Source of the DNA: JAWPMV01 sp038527215 | GTDB taxonomy: Bacteria; Bacteroidota; Bacteroidia; J057 | Assembly (NCBI GenBank): GCA_038527215.1 | Contig: JBCBGC010000088.1 | Span: 1-33,488, forward strand | Length of the DNA: 33,488 bases | Direction of reading: 5' to 3' | Shown: in pieces, positions 15,381 to 24,351 of the stretch | Numbering within the stretch: the stretch's first letter is position 1 | Layout of the letters: the number at the start of each line of letters is the position of its first letter | The notes under the pieces: generated by a model | Told to the model about the DNA's origin: nothing | Seen by the model: only the letters and a program-made list of their open reading frames with translations | Databases searched by the model: none | Made by a program: the position numbers and the translations under genes

Positions 15381-17543
15381 TCAGCTTTGAACGGCAGTTC
15401 GGGCCTGAAATTCGTGAATGGATTTTCCGGCCGCAGCCAAGTCTCTCAGGCTTTGAGGCACCTCAAAACGGGGACCGAATCGCTGGGCAAAATCATCACA
15501 CTCTGCAATGAAGGTATCCATGCCTACATAGTCGATGTAGGACAAGGTCCCGCCAGTATAGATGGGGAAGCCCCAGCCCAATACAGAACCTAAGTCTCCA
15601 TCGGTGGTAGAGCGAAGCACCCCTTCGTCCAGACAGCGGAAGCTCTCCAGGGCCTGGAAATGCAGCAAACGCTTGCCAATGGTCTCTTCGTCCAGGGCAT
15701 CGACCCGGGAGTTATACATCTCTTTCAAGCCGGGCCAGAGTTTCTTTTTGGCGCCCTGGGGATAATCATAAAAGCCTGCCCCATCCTTTTTGCTGGTCCG
15801 GCCTTTTGCTAAGAGCGCCAGGAGGAGTTGATAGGTCCTTTCCTGAAAAGGCTTTTTCTCATCCGGATTGCTTTCAAATACATGCTTGCTCAGCGTCAGG
15901 GTAACCTCATCGTGTACCGCCAGCGGCCCTACGGGCATGCCTTTTTTCCGCGCAATGTTCTCGATCATGGCCGGAGGCACCCCTTCGTCCAGCAGGAACA
16001 TGCCTTCCGAAACGAACGTCCCAAAGCAGCGGGAGGTGTAAAATCCCCGGCTGTCGTTGACGACGATAGGTACCTTATTTATGGCTACCGTATAGTCTAC
16101 CGCCGCAGCGATGGCTTTGTCAGAGGTTTTTTCGCCTACGATGATTTCCACCAGAGGCATTTTATCTACCGGAGAAAAGAAGTGAATGCCGATGAAGTTC
16201 TCAGGCCTTGCGGAAGATTCTGCCAGCAAACTGATCGGAATGGTAGAGGTATTAGAACCATAAATTTTGTTCGGATCGAGTACCGCTTCGGTTTCCTTGG
16301 TCACCTTATCTTTCAACTGTGGGTCCTCAAAAACGGCTTCAATCACCAGATCACAACCTTCAAAATCGGCTGCACTATCGGTGGTATGGATACGGCTTAA
16401 TAAGGCCTCTGCTTTTTCAGGCGTAGAACGCTTCTTCGCGATAGCTTTTTCCAGCAGTTTGCGAGAATAAGCCTTGCCTTTTTCGGCTCCTTCCTTGGTA
16501 ACATCTTTGAGCACTACTTCCATGCCTACCTTCGCTGAAACGTAGGCAATCCCGGCTCCCATCATACCCGCGCCCAGCATGCCGAGCTTTTTCACTTCAT
16601 ACTTCGGTTCATCCTTGGGCCTGGCTTTCCCTTTCTTGGCGGCCTGCATGCCCATGAATCCGGTGCGGATGATGTTTTTGGCTTCGGGAGAGGCTACGAC
16701 TTTGGTGAAAAATCGCGCCTCGATTTCCAGCGCTCGGTCGATGGGCACTTGTAAGCCATCATGTACCACGCTGAGGATATATTTCTGAGCAGGGTAGTTG
16801 CCGTGGGTAAGTTTGGAAACATTACCGGCAGCGCCCATGAGGGTTTGTACCCCATTGGGAGACCAGACCGCGCCACCAGGGATGCGGTGTTTTTTATTAT
16901 CCCAGGGTTGAACGGGACTGGGATTATCGGCAATCCACTGCTTTGCCTTAGCGATTAATTCTTCAGGATTTTCGGCCAGGTCATCTACCAATCGCTCTTT
17001 GAGCGCCTGTTGAGGTCTCAACTCTTTGCCTTGCAATAAGAAGGTTAGACCAGATTGGATACCCGTTAGATAAGGCATTTTGGCGGTACCGCCTCCGCCG
17101 GGAAGCAGGCCGACTTTGGACTCGGGACAACCCACTTTGATTTTGGGATGGTTGATGCAGATCCGGTGATGGCAGGTCAGGGCCAACTCGTAGCCACCGC
17201 CTAAAGCAACGCCATTAATAGCTGCCACAAAGGGCTTACCGCCGGTTTCCAACTCACGCATCATTTTGTGGGTACCCATGATGGCGTCGAAGAACATTTT
17301 GGGGTCGGTAACCGGGCGGGATAGCATGCGCAGGTCGCCTCCAGCCATGAACATCCGTTGACCAGAGGTGAGGATGACTCCTTTGACCGCCTCATCAGCC
17401 AGGGCTTTTTTTCCTGCCTCATAATAGTGATTGATAAAATCGAGGCTGTATAGGTTGGTCGGTTCGTTTACCTGGTCAATGGTAATGGTGGCAATGCCGT
17501 CTTCGACCTGATAAGAAAGAAAATCGTTTTTATATGCAGACAT
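15381..17543 (-). CDS. fadJ: Fused enoyl-CoA hydratase / 3-hydroxyacyl-CoA dehydrogenase (FadJ/FadB-like)
   Basis: The multifunctional alpha subunit of beta-oxidation (720 aa): it hydrates trans-2-enoyl-CoA, then oxidises the 3-hydroxyacyl-CoA with NAD. The crotonase domain (1-190) has both catalytic glutamates, Glu119 (GGGYELALTC) and Glu141 (GCPESKVGLLPGGGGT). The dehydrogenase Rossmann motif GMLGAGMMGAG is at 321-331, followed by DLVIEAVFED. The catalytic His454 lies in NFIGIHFFSPVDKMPLVEII. Two C-terminal 3HCDH domains complete it. The thiolase gene is 20 bp upstream in the same direction, so the two form one operon and probably one complex. A terminator follows the stop. All key residues are intact. 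Confidence 0.95.
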   Translation of the reverse strand: MSAYKNDFLSYQVEDGIATITIDQVNEPTNLYSLDFINHYYEAGKKALADEAVKGVILTSGQRMFMAGGDLRMLSRPVTDPKMFFDAIMGTHKMMRELETGGKPFVAAINGVALGGGYELALTCHHRICINHPKIKVGCPESKVGLLPGGGGTAKMPYLTGIQSGLTFLLQGKELRPQQALKERLVDDLAENPEELIAKAKQWIADNPSPVQPWDNKKHRIPGGAVWSPNGVQTLMGAAGNVSKLTHGNYPAQKYILSVVHDGLQVPIDRALEIEARFFTKVVASPEAKNIIRTGFMGMQAAKKGKARPKDEPKYEVKKLGMLGAGMMGAGIAYVSAKVGMEVVLKDVTKEGAEKGKAYSRKLLEKAIAKKRSTPEKAEALLSRIHTTDSAADFEGCDLVIEAVFEDPQLKDKVTKETEAVLDPNKIYGSNTSTIPISLLAESSARPENFIGIHFFSPVDKMPLVEIIVGEKTSDKAIAAAVDYTVAINKVPIVVNDSRGFYTSRCFGTFVSEGMFLLDEGVPPAMIENIARKKGMPVGPLAVHDEVTLTLSKHVFESNPDEKKPFQERTYQLLLALLAKGRTSKKDGAGFYDYPQGAKKKLWPGLKEMYNSRVDALDEETIGKRLLHFQALESFRCLDEGVLRSTTDGDLGSVLGWGFPIYTGGTLSYIDYVGMDTFIAECDDFAQRFGPRFEVPQSLRDLAAAGKSIHEFQARTAVQS

Positions 17544-17563
17544 GATTTTTCTGGATTTACAGG

Positions 17564-18766
17564 TTAAACACGTTCAATGATGGATGCGATGCCCATGCCA
17601 CCGCCAATACATAGGGTAATCAGGCCGGTATTCAAGTCTCTTCTTTCCAACTCATCCATGAGGGTACCTGTGAGCATGCACCCGGTCGCGCCCAGGGGAT
17701 GACCCAAGGCAATGGCACCACCGTTGACATTGATTTTGCTATGATCTACCCCTAGCTTTTCCATGAAGAGCATGGGTACGGAGGCAAATGCCTCATTTAC
17801 CTCGAATAGGTCAATGTCGCTCAATTCCATGCCAGCCTGCTTGAGGGCTTTTTCGGAAGCGGGAGCAGGTCCGGTCAGCATGATGGTTGGGTCGGTTCCG
17901 TATACGGCTGCCGCACGAAGTTTGAAACGGGGCTTGAGGCCCATTTTTTTTCCTGCTTCCTCATTCCCAATCAAGGTGACGGCAGCTCCATCCACGATAG
18001 CCGAAGAGTTTCCTGCATGGTGAACGTGGTCGATCGCCTCGATTTCTGGGTAGCGGTCAATGGCTACGGCATCAAAGCCCGCCATGGCCCCCATCATTTC
18101 GAAGGAAGGCTTCAGGTTAGCCAGGCCTTCCAGGGTGGTGGAAGGACGAATATTTTCATCGGTCTCCAGGACCGGAATTCCGTTGATATCGTGAACGGCT
18201 ACCCGGGAGGTGAAGCGGCCTGCTTTTTCTGCTTCGGAAGCCCGCTGCTGGGAGATAAAGCCAAACTTATCTACGTCTTCCCGAGAAAAGCCATATTTGG
18301 TGGCGATCAGATCCGCAGAAATTCCCTGAGGAACCATGTGGCCAGGGATGGCCTGGGCAGGGTCCATGAGGAAGCCTCCGCCATCAGAACCCATCGATAC
18401 GCGGGACATACTTTCTACGCCACCGGCAATGAGCAGGTCTCTGAAACCGGACTTTACGTAAGCCGAAGCCTGGTTGATCGCTTCCAGGCCAGAACCACAA
18501 AAACGGTTGAGAGATACGCCGCAAAGATGGTCTCCGTAGCCGGATTGCTGAGCGGCAGATTTGGCGATATTGGCGGCCTGGTCTTTGGCCTGGGTGACAC
18601 AGCCCAAAATGACATCTTCTACCAATTCGGGGTCTAGTTGGTGTTTTTCACGTAAAGCGATCAAGGCTTGTGAGGCTAGCTCGGTAGCCGTGATGCCCAT
18701 GAGGGCGCCTTTTTTGTTGCCTTTGCCGCGCACGGTTCGAATGGCGTCGTAGATATATGCTTCCAT
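17564..18766 (-). CDS. fadI: Acetyl-CoA acyltransferase (3-ketoacyl-CoA thiolase)
   Basis: Catalyses the thiolytic last step of beta-oxidation. It is 400 aa, the usual thiolase length. The nucleophile Cys90 lies in SLNRFCGSGLEAI. The conserved GHPLGATG carries His356, and the C-terminal acid/base Cys386 lies in ITLCIGGGMG. The start MEAYIYDAIRTVRGKG is standard. It is the first gene of the operon and is followed after 20 bp by the FadJ-like partner. A TetR-family gene is divergent across about 275 bp and is the likely regulator. The choice between fadA and fadI as symbol is arbitrary here. Confidence 0.95.
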   Translation of the reverse strand: MEAYIYDAIRTVRGKGNKKGALMGITATELASQALIALREKHQLDPELVEDVILGCVTQAKDQAANIAKSAAQQSGYGDHLCGVSLNRFCGSGLEAINQASAYVKSGFRDLLIAGGVESMSRVSMGSDGGGFLMDPAQAIPGHMVPQGISADLIATKYGFSREDVDKFGFISQQRASEAEKAGRFTSRVAVHDINGIPVLETDENIRPSTTLEGLANLKPSFEMMGAMAGFDAVAIDRYPEIEAIDHVHHAGNSSAIVDGAAVTLIGNEEAGKKMGLKPRFKLRAAAVYGTDPTIMLTGPAPASEKALKQAGMELSDIDLFEVNEAFASVPMLFMEKLGVDHSKINVNGGAIALGHPLGATGCMLTGTLMDELERRDLNTGLITLCIGGGMGIASIIERV

Positions 18767-19041
18767 TTTTTTGACGGGTTAAGTCAGAGGGAGAGGATAT
18801 TAGGTTGGTAAAATGATTTTATTAAGTTGTAGCTTAATTAATTCCCAATATACAATTTTTCCTGAAGGCAGCCCGGCTTTTTTTATGCTTTTTCCCAACA
18901 ATTCCCCCCCTCCTTTGCCGCAAGGGCTCATACGCATGCAGAAAAGCTCTTTTTTCGAAAAAATGCTCTTCCCGGCTAGGCTAGCGGAAGATTTTGGTCA
19001 GAGTTCAGTTATATATGGAATTTTTTGTATAAATTAAGCGA
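18767..19041. promoter_or_regulatory. Divergent promoter region between the thiolase operon and the TetR gene
   Basis: This region of about 275 bp holds two symmetric elements: TTAAG/CTTAA arms at 18822-18837 and the perfect palindrome TTTTTTCGAAAAAA at 18950-18963, which lies within longer AGC/GCT arms. Either could be a TetR-family operator. The 74-codon frame inside it (18813-19037) has no recognisable protein features and is not called. Confidence 0.45.
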
Positions 19042-19719
19042 TTGCTAAATATCAGTGATGTGAGCACGGAAACTCCACCTAAAAAGCGAAAAAGGGGTAG
19101 ACCTAGTCAAAAGAATACCCTGGATAAAGAACTTCTCTTGCGGGAAGCGCTTAAGGTATTTGCTGAGTTTGGGTTTGAGGGAACCAGTGTGAAAACCATC
19201 GCCACGCGCTTGCAGATTGATGATTCTCTCATCTTTTACCACTACCAGACCAAGCAGAATCTTTGGCATGAGGCCATGCGCTTTATCACGCATGACTATG
19301 AGGAAAAGGCCAAGGAAACGGTTCGGCTTTGCAAGGATCAGGCACCGATAGATATCGGGAAGATGCTGACCCGGCAACTGATCTACTATGCCTCGGAGAA
19401 TGTGGAGTTGTACAAAATCATGATGCATGAGATGACCCAGAAGAGCGATCGTTCGGACTGGATCATTGATCATATTCTCAAACCCTTGGATGAGCGTATT
19501 CGCCCGGTGTTGGAAGCCTATAAAGCGGAAGGATATGAGGTGAATATGCCCATGTACAATTACATCTCTATCAATTTCGGCATTTTGACCACCTTTTTTC
19601 TGATGGACAACCTCAGTCAGCGATTGTATGGGGTGGACGTGTACGCGCCCGAGGAGATCGAGCGCCATGCAGATACTGCCATTGAAATAATCTATTCCTC
19701 TTTGTTCAGACGGAAATAG
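19042..19719 (+). CDS. TetR-family regulator, probable control of beta-oxidation genes
   Basis: A 225-residue TetR regulator. It has an N-terminal basic tail with an AT-hook-like KRKRGRP, then the HTH (about 30-75: LREALKVFAEFGFEGTSVKT, IATRLQIDDSLIFYHYQTKQ, LWHEAM). A helical ligand-binding domain follows. No ATG is available: the frame starts with TTG at 19042 or GTG at 19060, so the true start is uncertain. It is transcribed away from the thiolase/FadJ operon, the arrangement of FadR-type TetR repressors that respond to acyl-CoA. That role is inferred from context only. Confidence 0.88.
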   Translation: MLNISDVSTETPPKKRKRGRPSQKNTLDKELLLREALKVFAEFGFEGTSVKTIATRLQIDDSLIFYHYQTKQNLWHEAMRFITHDYEEKAKETVRLCKDQAPIDIGKMLTRQLIYYASENVELYKIMMHEMTQKSDRSDWIIDHILKPLDERIRPVLEAYKAEGYEVNMPMYNYISINFGILTTFFLMDNLSQRLYGVDVYAPEEIERHADTAIEIIYSSLFRRK

Positions 19720-19920
19720 GCTTTTTCCTGCTTATTATCCCCCATTAGCTCTGGGAATTTCCCACAATTTCCCTAGATTTGGTTTCCTTTCCTCTGGAAA
19801 AATTGGTCGCCATGACCAGCTTCCTTCTCCATTGCCTTATTGATCCTACTACCCCTATCTCCTGCTGGGTGCAGGACTGATATTTATCTCTCTGTTCAAA
19901 TCAAAAAGGCTACTACAGAT
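19720..19920. promoter_or_regulatory. Likely promoter region of the alpha-glucan operon
   Basis: This 201-bp gap between the TetR gene and the first GH13 gene holds two small symmetric elements, GGGAATTTCCC (19753-19763) and TTTCCTCTGGAAA (19788-19800). Neither matches the LacI operator seen at 405 and 5095. The open frame from a TTG at 19840 is an upstream extension of the GH13 gene, not a separate gene. Confidence 0.4.
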
Positions 19921-21612
19921 ATGAAAAAGATTTCGCCCGAAAGCATTGAAAGGGCCTGGTGGAAAGAAACCATTGTTTACCAAATATATCCCCGCAGTTT
20001 TCAAGATAGCGATGGGGACGGCGTAGGGGACCTGCGGGGAATCATCAGCCGTCTGGATTACATTGCAGACCTGGGAGTGGAAACCATTTGGCTCAGCCCG
20101 ATTTTTTCCTCGCCCAATGATGACAATGGCTATGACGTCTCTGATTACCGTGCGATCATGGACGAATTTGGCACCATGGAGGATTTTGATGAGTTGTTGG
20201 CCGGAATGAAGGAAAGAGGCCTTCGGTTGATCTTGGACCTGGTGCCTAACCACTCTTCCGATGAGCATGTTTGGTTCCAGGAAGCCCGAAAATCGAAAGA
20301 CAATCCTTTCCGGGATTACTATGTATGGAAACCTGCCAAGGCTGATGGTAGCCCGCCTACCAACTGGGTAGCTTTCTTTGCGCCCAGTACCTGGGAATGG
20401 GATGAAGCCACGCAGGAATATTATCTCCATCTGTTTTCCGTCAAGCAACCGGACCTGAACTGGGAAAACCCCAAGTTGCGTCAGGAGATTTATGACATCA
20501 TGCATTTTTGGATGAAAAAAGGGATCAATGGATTCCGGATTGATGTGATGCCTTTTATTTCCAAAGACCTGAGTTTTCCGGACCAAACCCCCGAAACCTT
20601 TGACGGAAATCCAGGCCGCTTTTTCGCCAATGGCCCCAGGCTACATGAATTTCTCCGGGAGATGAACGATGAAGTGATTTCCAAATACGATATGATGACC
20701 GTGGGCGAAGGGCCGGGCATCTCTCCAGAGCAGGCCATGCTATACGTAGGCAAGAACCGTCGTGAACTCCATACGCTCTACCACTTCGAGCATATGGACA
20801 TCGATAAGGATGACAATAATCTTTTTAAACCAAAGAAGTATAGCCTGGTAGAATTCAAAAAGATCGTATCGGATTGGGATCGGTTAACCCATATGGGCGG
20901 CTGGCCTACTACCTTTCTGGGCAACCACGATTTTCCACGCATGGTCTCTCGCTTCGGGAATGATAGTGGCTACCATCAAGAGGCTGCCAAGCTCTTAGGC
21001 ATGTTTTTGCTGACCCAACGCGGCACCCCTTATATGTACTATGGGGATGAAATCGGCATGACCAATGTCCCCTGGGAAGATCTGAGTAAATACCGGGATA
21101 TTCAGGTATTTGACGCGCATCAGAAGCACCTGGCTGCCGGGGGAGAGGAAGACATTTTTGTCAAAAACCTCAAACATACTGCCAGGGACAATGCCAGAAC
21201 GCCCATGCAGTGGGAGGCGGGAACGCAGGCTGGATTTTCTGAGGCTACCCCCTGGATTGAGGTGAATCCTAACTACCAGCAGGTCAATGTAGCTGCTCAG
21301 GAAAATGATCCTCAATCTATCCTAAACTTTTACAAAAAAATGACCCGCTTCCGTCGTTCCCATCCGGATTTGATCTATGGAAATTTCGTGGACCTCAGGC
21401 CTGATGATGAAAATCTCTTCGTTTATACGCGGAGAGCCGCCGGGGAAAGTTATCTGATTACCCTTAACTTCACTTCTGAGGAGCAGGCGGTTGATCTGGA
21501 AGAATTAAAGGAAATAAAGGAACTCCTCATTGGGAACTATGAAAAAGCCCCATCCTGGTCGGCTGAAGAGCTGCGCCTCAGGCCTTGGGAAGCCTGTTTG
21601 TTTAGCATCTAA
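19921..21612 (+). CDS. GH13 alpha-glucosidase / oligo-1,6-glucosidase
   Basis: A 563-residue cytoplasmic glycoside hydrolase family 13 enzyme without a signal peptide. The N-terminus (WWKETIVYQIYPRSFQDSDG, then DGVGDLRGI with its calcium-site aspartates) is typical of oligo-1,6-glucosidases, alpha-glucosidases and trehalose synthases. From the ATG at 19921 the catalytic residues are Asp208 (GFRIDVMPFISKD), Glu263 (TVGEGPGIS) and Asp337 (FLGNHDFPRMVSRFG). It releases glucose from imported malto- or isomalto-oligosaccharides; exact linkage preference is not readable. The ATG is preferred to a TTG at 19840. An MFS sugar carrier follows after 12 bp, making this the first gene of the alpha-glucan operon. 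Confidence 0.93.
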   Translation: MKKISPESIERAWWKETIVYQIYPRSFQDSDGDGVGDLRGIISRLDYIADLGVETIWLSPIFSSPNDDNGYDVSDYRAIMDEFGTMEDFDELLAGMKERGLRLILDLVPNHSSDEHVWFQEARKSKDNPFRDYYVWKPAKADGSPPTNWVAFFAPSTWEWDEATQEYYLHLFSVKQPDLNWENPKLRQEIYDIMHFWMKKGINGFRIDVMPFISKDLSFPDQTPETFDGNPGRFFANGPRLHEFLREMNDEVISKYDMMTVGEGPGISPEQAMLYVGKNRRELHTLYHFEHMDIDKDDNNLFKPKKYSLVEFKKIVSDWDRLTHMGGWPTTFLGNHDFPRMVSRFGNDSGYHQEAAKLLGMFLLTQRGTPYMYYGDEIGMTNVPWEDLSKYRDIQVFDAHQKHLAAGGEEDIFVKNLKHTARDNARTPMQWEAGTQAGFSEATPWIEVNPNYQQVNVAAQENDPQSILNFYKKMTRFRRSHPDLIYGNFVDLRPDDENLFVYTRRAAGESYLITLNFTSEEQAVDLEELKEIKELLIGNYEKAPSWSAEELRLRPWEACLFSI

Positions 21613-21624
21613 GCCTCGCTATAT

Positions 21625-22926
21625 ATGACTACTACGACGAAAAAATCGAACCTTTTTTACGGAATCCTGAGTATGCCGGCTACGGCTATGGGATTTGCCC
21701 TCTGTGTGCAAATCGCCGCCTTGAGTTGGATCCTCAATACCAAATACGGCCTTAACATTGAGGAAATCGGCAAGGTCTGGCTGGCTGGTCCTTTAGCGGG
21801 TATTCTGGGCCAATTGATCGCCGGAGCAGTGAGTGATCAGGTGTGGTTATGGGGTGGACGAAGGAGACCCTTTATCATCATTGGGGGAACCATTGCGGGC
21901 TTGATGATTCTCGCTTTGCCCTATCTGGATGTGATCCAGGCAGGCATGGGATTAGAAAGTCTGGTAGGCGTTGCCCTAACCGTGGCTCTCACCTTAGACC
22001 TGGCCATTAACATCAGTTTTAATCCAGCTCGCTCCATCATCGCCGACGTTACAGAAGAGGGTGAGGCCCGCACCAAAGGCTTTACCTGGATGCAGACCAT
22101 CTCGGGTTTCTTTGGGGTGTTGGCCTATCTAATGGGGGCTTTTATCAACAACTATTTTCTGATCTATTTTGGGGCGGCCTTCGTGCTCCTTACCGCAGTA
22201 GTCCCCGCTTTTTTTATTGAAGAGCCCCGGGAATTAACAAAAGCAGCGGTCGCGGAAGGGAGGCAGACCACCTCTACCGACTGGTGGGCCTTTTTGAAAA
22301 TTTGCGGAGCCCACGCCTTTACCTGGGTAGGGGTACAAACCATGTTCATTTACTCCTTTGCTTATATCAAAGAGGTGATCATGGGCTTTGAGACCGCAGC
22401 GGAGTTGACCACGGAGCAAAACAATGAAATTGGATTCAGTATAGGGGTGGCTTTTGCCATCCTGAATACCGTGGGCTTTATTTTGCCTTCCCAGGTGCTG
22501 GAACCCCTGGCTAGAAAATGGGGCCGGGTCCGTACCCATACATTGGCCATTGCAGTTATGGCGGTGGGCTATGGCTTATTGGTGCTTTTTGGCTCCAGCA
22601 TGACCTCCTTCTTTGTGTTGATGGCCATTATCGGGATTGGTTGGGGATCTGTGGTGAGTTTACCTTTTGCGATTATGTCAGAAGTGGTAGACCAAAGCCG
22701 CATGGGCATGATGATGGGTATTTTCAACTTGTCGGTGGTATTGCCTCAGGTAGTGGCCTCTGGCCTCGGAAGTTTTATTGAATCCCAGGCGGATAAGACA
22801 GTCATTTTTATCATTTCTGCGGTAGCCCTGGCGATTTCGGCTGGCCTGTGGTTCCTGGTCAAGGAGCAAAACAAAGGCGCTGAGGTGGCGGAAACGGCGC
22901 TTACCGATGCGGGCGGGCATCACTAA
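21625..22926 (+). CDS. MFS sugar transporter, SLC45/sucrose-maltose symporter type
   Basis: A 433-residue inner-membrane carrier with about 12 hydrophobic segments. The N-terminal pattern (LSWILNTKYGLNIEEIGKVW, then LAGPLAGILGQLIAGAVSDQ and WGGRRRPFIIIGG) is characteristic of the SLC45/GPH-like proton-sugar symporters that carry sucrose, maltose and related oligosaccharides. The later segment RMGMMMGIFNLSVVLPQVV is also typical. It is flanked by the cytoplasmic GH13 (12 bp) and the sulfatase-like gene (8 bp), so it probably imports malto-oligosaccharides from the periplasm for the first enzyme. Confidence 0.92.
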   Translation: MTTTTKKSNLFYGILSMPATAMGFALCVQIAALSWILNTKYGLNIEEIGKVWLAGPLAGILGQLIAGAVSDQVWLWGGRRRPFIIIGGTIAGLMILALPYLDVIQAGMGLESLVGVALTVALTLDLAINISFNPARSIIADVTEEGEARTKGFTWMQTISGFFGVLAYLMGAFINNYFLIYFGAAFVLLTAVVPAFFIEEPRELTKAAVAEGRQTTSTDWWAFLKICGAHAFTWVGVQTMFIYSFAYIKEVIMGFETAAELTTEQNNEIGFSIGVAFAILNTVGFILPSQVLEPLARKWGRVRTHTLAIAVMAVGYGLLVLFGSSMTSFFVLMAIIGIGWGSVVSLPFAIMSEVVDQSRMGMMMGIFNLSVVLPQVVASGLGSFIESQADKTVIFIISAVALAISAGLWFLVKEQNKGAEVAETALTDAGGHH

Positions 22927-22934
22927 GTTTCTGT

Positions 22935-24326
22935 ATGAAAAATCTTGTTCTGCTTTCCATATTGGTATGTGCTCTTTGGGCTTGCCAAAGCCCTCAAGAG
23001 GACCCTGATGAAAAGGAGAGGTGCCCAAACATCATCCTTATTATTGGAGATGACCAGGGCTATCCCTACTTCGGATTTATGGGGGCTGACTATGTCCAGA
23101 CGCCTCACATGGATAGCCTGGCGGCCAGTGGCACCCTATTCACCAAAGGCTATGTACCCGATAACCATTGTCGTCCCTCTTTGCAGAGCCTGCTGACCGG
23201 GACTTTGCCGACGCAGTATGCAGTCGCTTCCAGGCAGCGCCTGGCCGATACCCTCGCAGCCCATGAAGATTGGTCGGAAAAAACCAAAGAGGAATTCGAG
23301 CGTGAATATCGCTTCCATGCGATGCGGGATGTGGCTACCCTGCCTCGATTGTTGGCAGAAAAAGGCTATGCCAGCTTCCAGGGCGGCAAATGGTGGGAAT
23401 ATCATTACCGGCATGGGGGCTTTACCCACGGCATGACCCAGGGTTGGACACCGGAAGACCGTAAGCAAGGCGGAAAATGGTTCAAGCAGTTCATGGGCGG
23501 TTCGGGACTCGAACTAGTGCGGGTAGGCTTGGATTCCGCCTACGCCTTCATAGATGACCATCAGGACCAAGCCTTTTTTATGTGGTTCGCTCCGGAATTG
23601 CCGCATTATCCTTTCAATGCCCCTGAAAAATATTATGATTTATATCGCGACCAGGACATGTCGGAATCTGCCAAACGCTATTATGCCAATTGTAGTTGGT
23701 TTGACGAAGGGGTAGGGGCCTTGAGGAAGTATATTCGGGAAAAAGGCCTGGAGGATAATACCCTGTTTATCTACATCAATGACAACGGTTGGGAACAGGA
23801 GCCGCACCAGGAATTTCGCCATGATTCCCTACGCTGGCATAATGGAGGCGATAAGGGCAAACTATCCCTGTATGACCAGTCCTTCCGTACCCCGATTATT
23901 TTTTCCTGGAAAGATCAGATTATCGGCCAGGTTAAATCGAAACCCCTGCTACACAGCACCGATATTCCCGCGACCATCCTGGACTATCTGGGCATGCCGA
24001 TTCCTGCAGACTATTTTGGTCGGTCGGTAAAAAACCTGATTGAGGAATCCGGAGATGAGGCAGCCGGTCGGGCAGTGATTATCGGAGAAATCAGCCAGAC
24101 CCGATCCGAAGAAGATATGATGGGCCGCAAACTAGAAGGCTATTGGCTGAGAAATGCGCAGTGGTTTTTCCGCTGGAATGCCACGGATGAAATAAAGGGC
24201 CTTTTTGATATGGAGAAAGACCCCCGCAACGACCATGATCTGGCGGCTGACTATCCTGAACTAGTGAAGGATTTTACGCAGCAGATCAATGACTGGAGAA
24301 AGACGATGAAAGATGAATTGAATTAA
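22935..24326 (+). CDS. Sulfatase-like lipoprotein with atypical CRPSL active-site motif
   Basis: A 463-residue alkaline-phosphatase-superfamily protein of the sulfatase type. The signal ends in a lipobox (ALWAC, Cys17), so it is anchored to a membrane and faces the periplasm or surface. Metal and active-site elements are present: Asp39-Asp40 (IIGDDQGYP), Lys152 (GGKWWE), His224 (ELPHYPFNAP) and Asp283-Asn284 (INDNGWE). The formylglycine motif, normally CxPSRxxxxTG, reads C79-R-P-S-L83-QSLLTG: the cysteine is there but the key Arg is Leu. It may be a variant sulfatase, a phosphodiesterase-like relative, or a protein not matured by the formylglycine enzyme. It sits 8 bp after the sugar carrier and 25 bp before the SusA-like gene, so it is co-expressed with alpha-glucan genes. 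Confidence 0.88.
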   Translation: MKNLVLLSILVCALWACQSPQEDPDEKERCPNIILIIGDDQGYPYFGFMGADYVQTPHMDSLAASGTLFTKGYVPDNHCRPSLQSLLTGTLPTQYAVASRQRLADTLAAHEDWSEKTKEEFEREYRFHAMRDVATLPRLLAEKGYASFQGGKWWEYHYRHGGFTHGMTQGWTPEDRKQGGKWFKQFMGGSGLELVRVGLDSAYAFIDDHQDQAFFMWFAPELPHYPFNAPEKYYDLYRDQDMSESAKRYYANCSWFDEGVGALRKYIREKGLEDNTLFIYINDNGWEQEPHQEFRHDSLRWHNGGDKGKLSLYDQSFRTPIIFSWKDQIIGQVKSKPLLHSTDIPATILDYLGMPIPADYFGRSVKNLIEESGDEAAGRAVIIGEISQTRSEEDMMGRKLEGYWLRNAQWFFRWNATDEIKGLFDMEKDPRNDHDLAADYPELVKDFTQQINDWRKTMKDELN

Positions 24327-24351
24327 ACAGAAAGCAAAAACTATATCATTC

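Noticed and set aside
18813..19037. 74-codon plus-strand frame between thiolase and TetR genes
   Set aside because: Fills a divergent promoter region, has no recognisable domain, and its composition resembles untranslated AT- and C-rich DNA.
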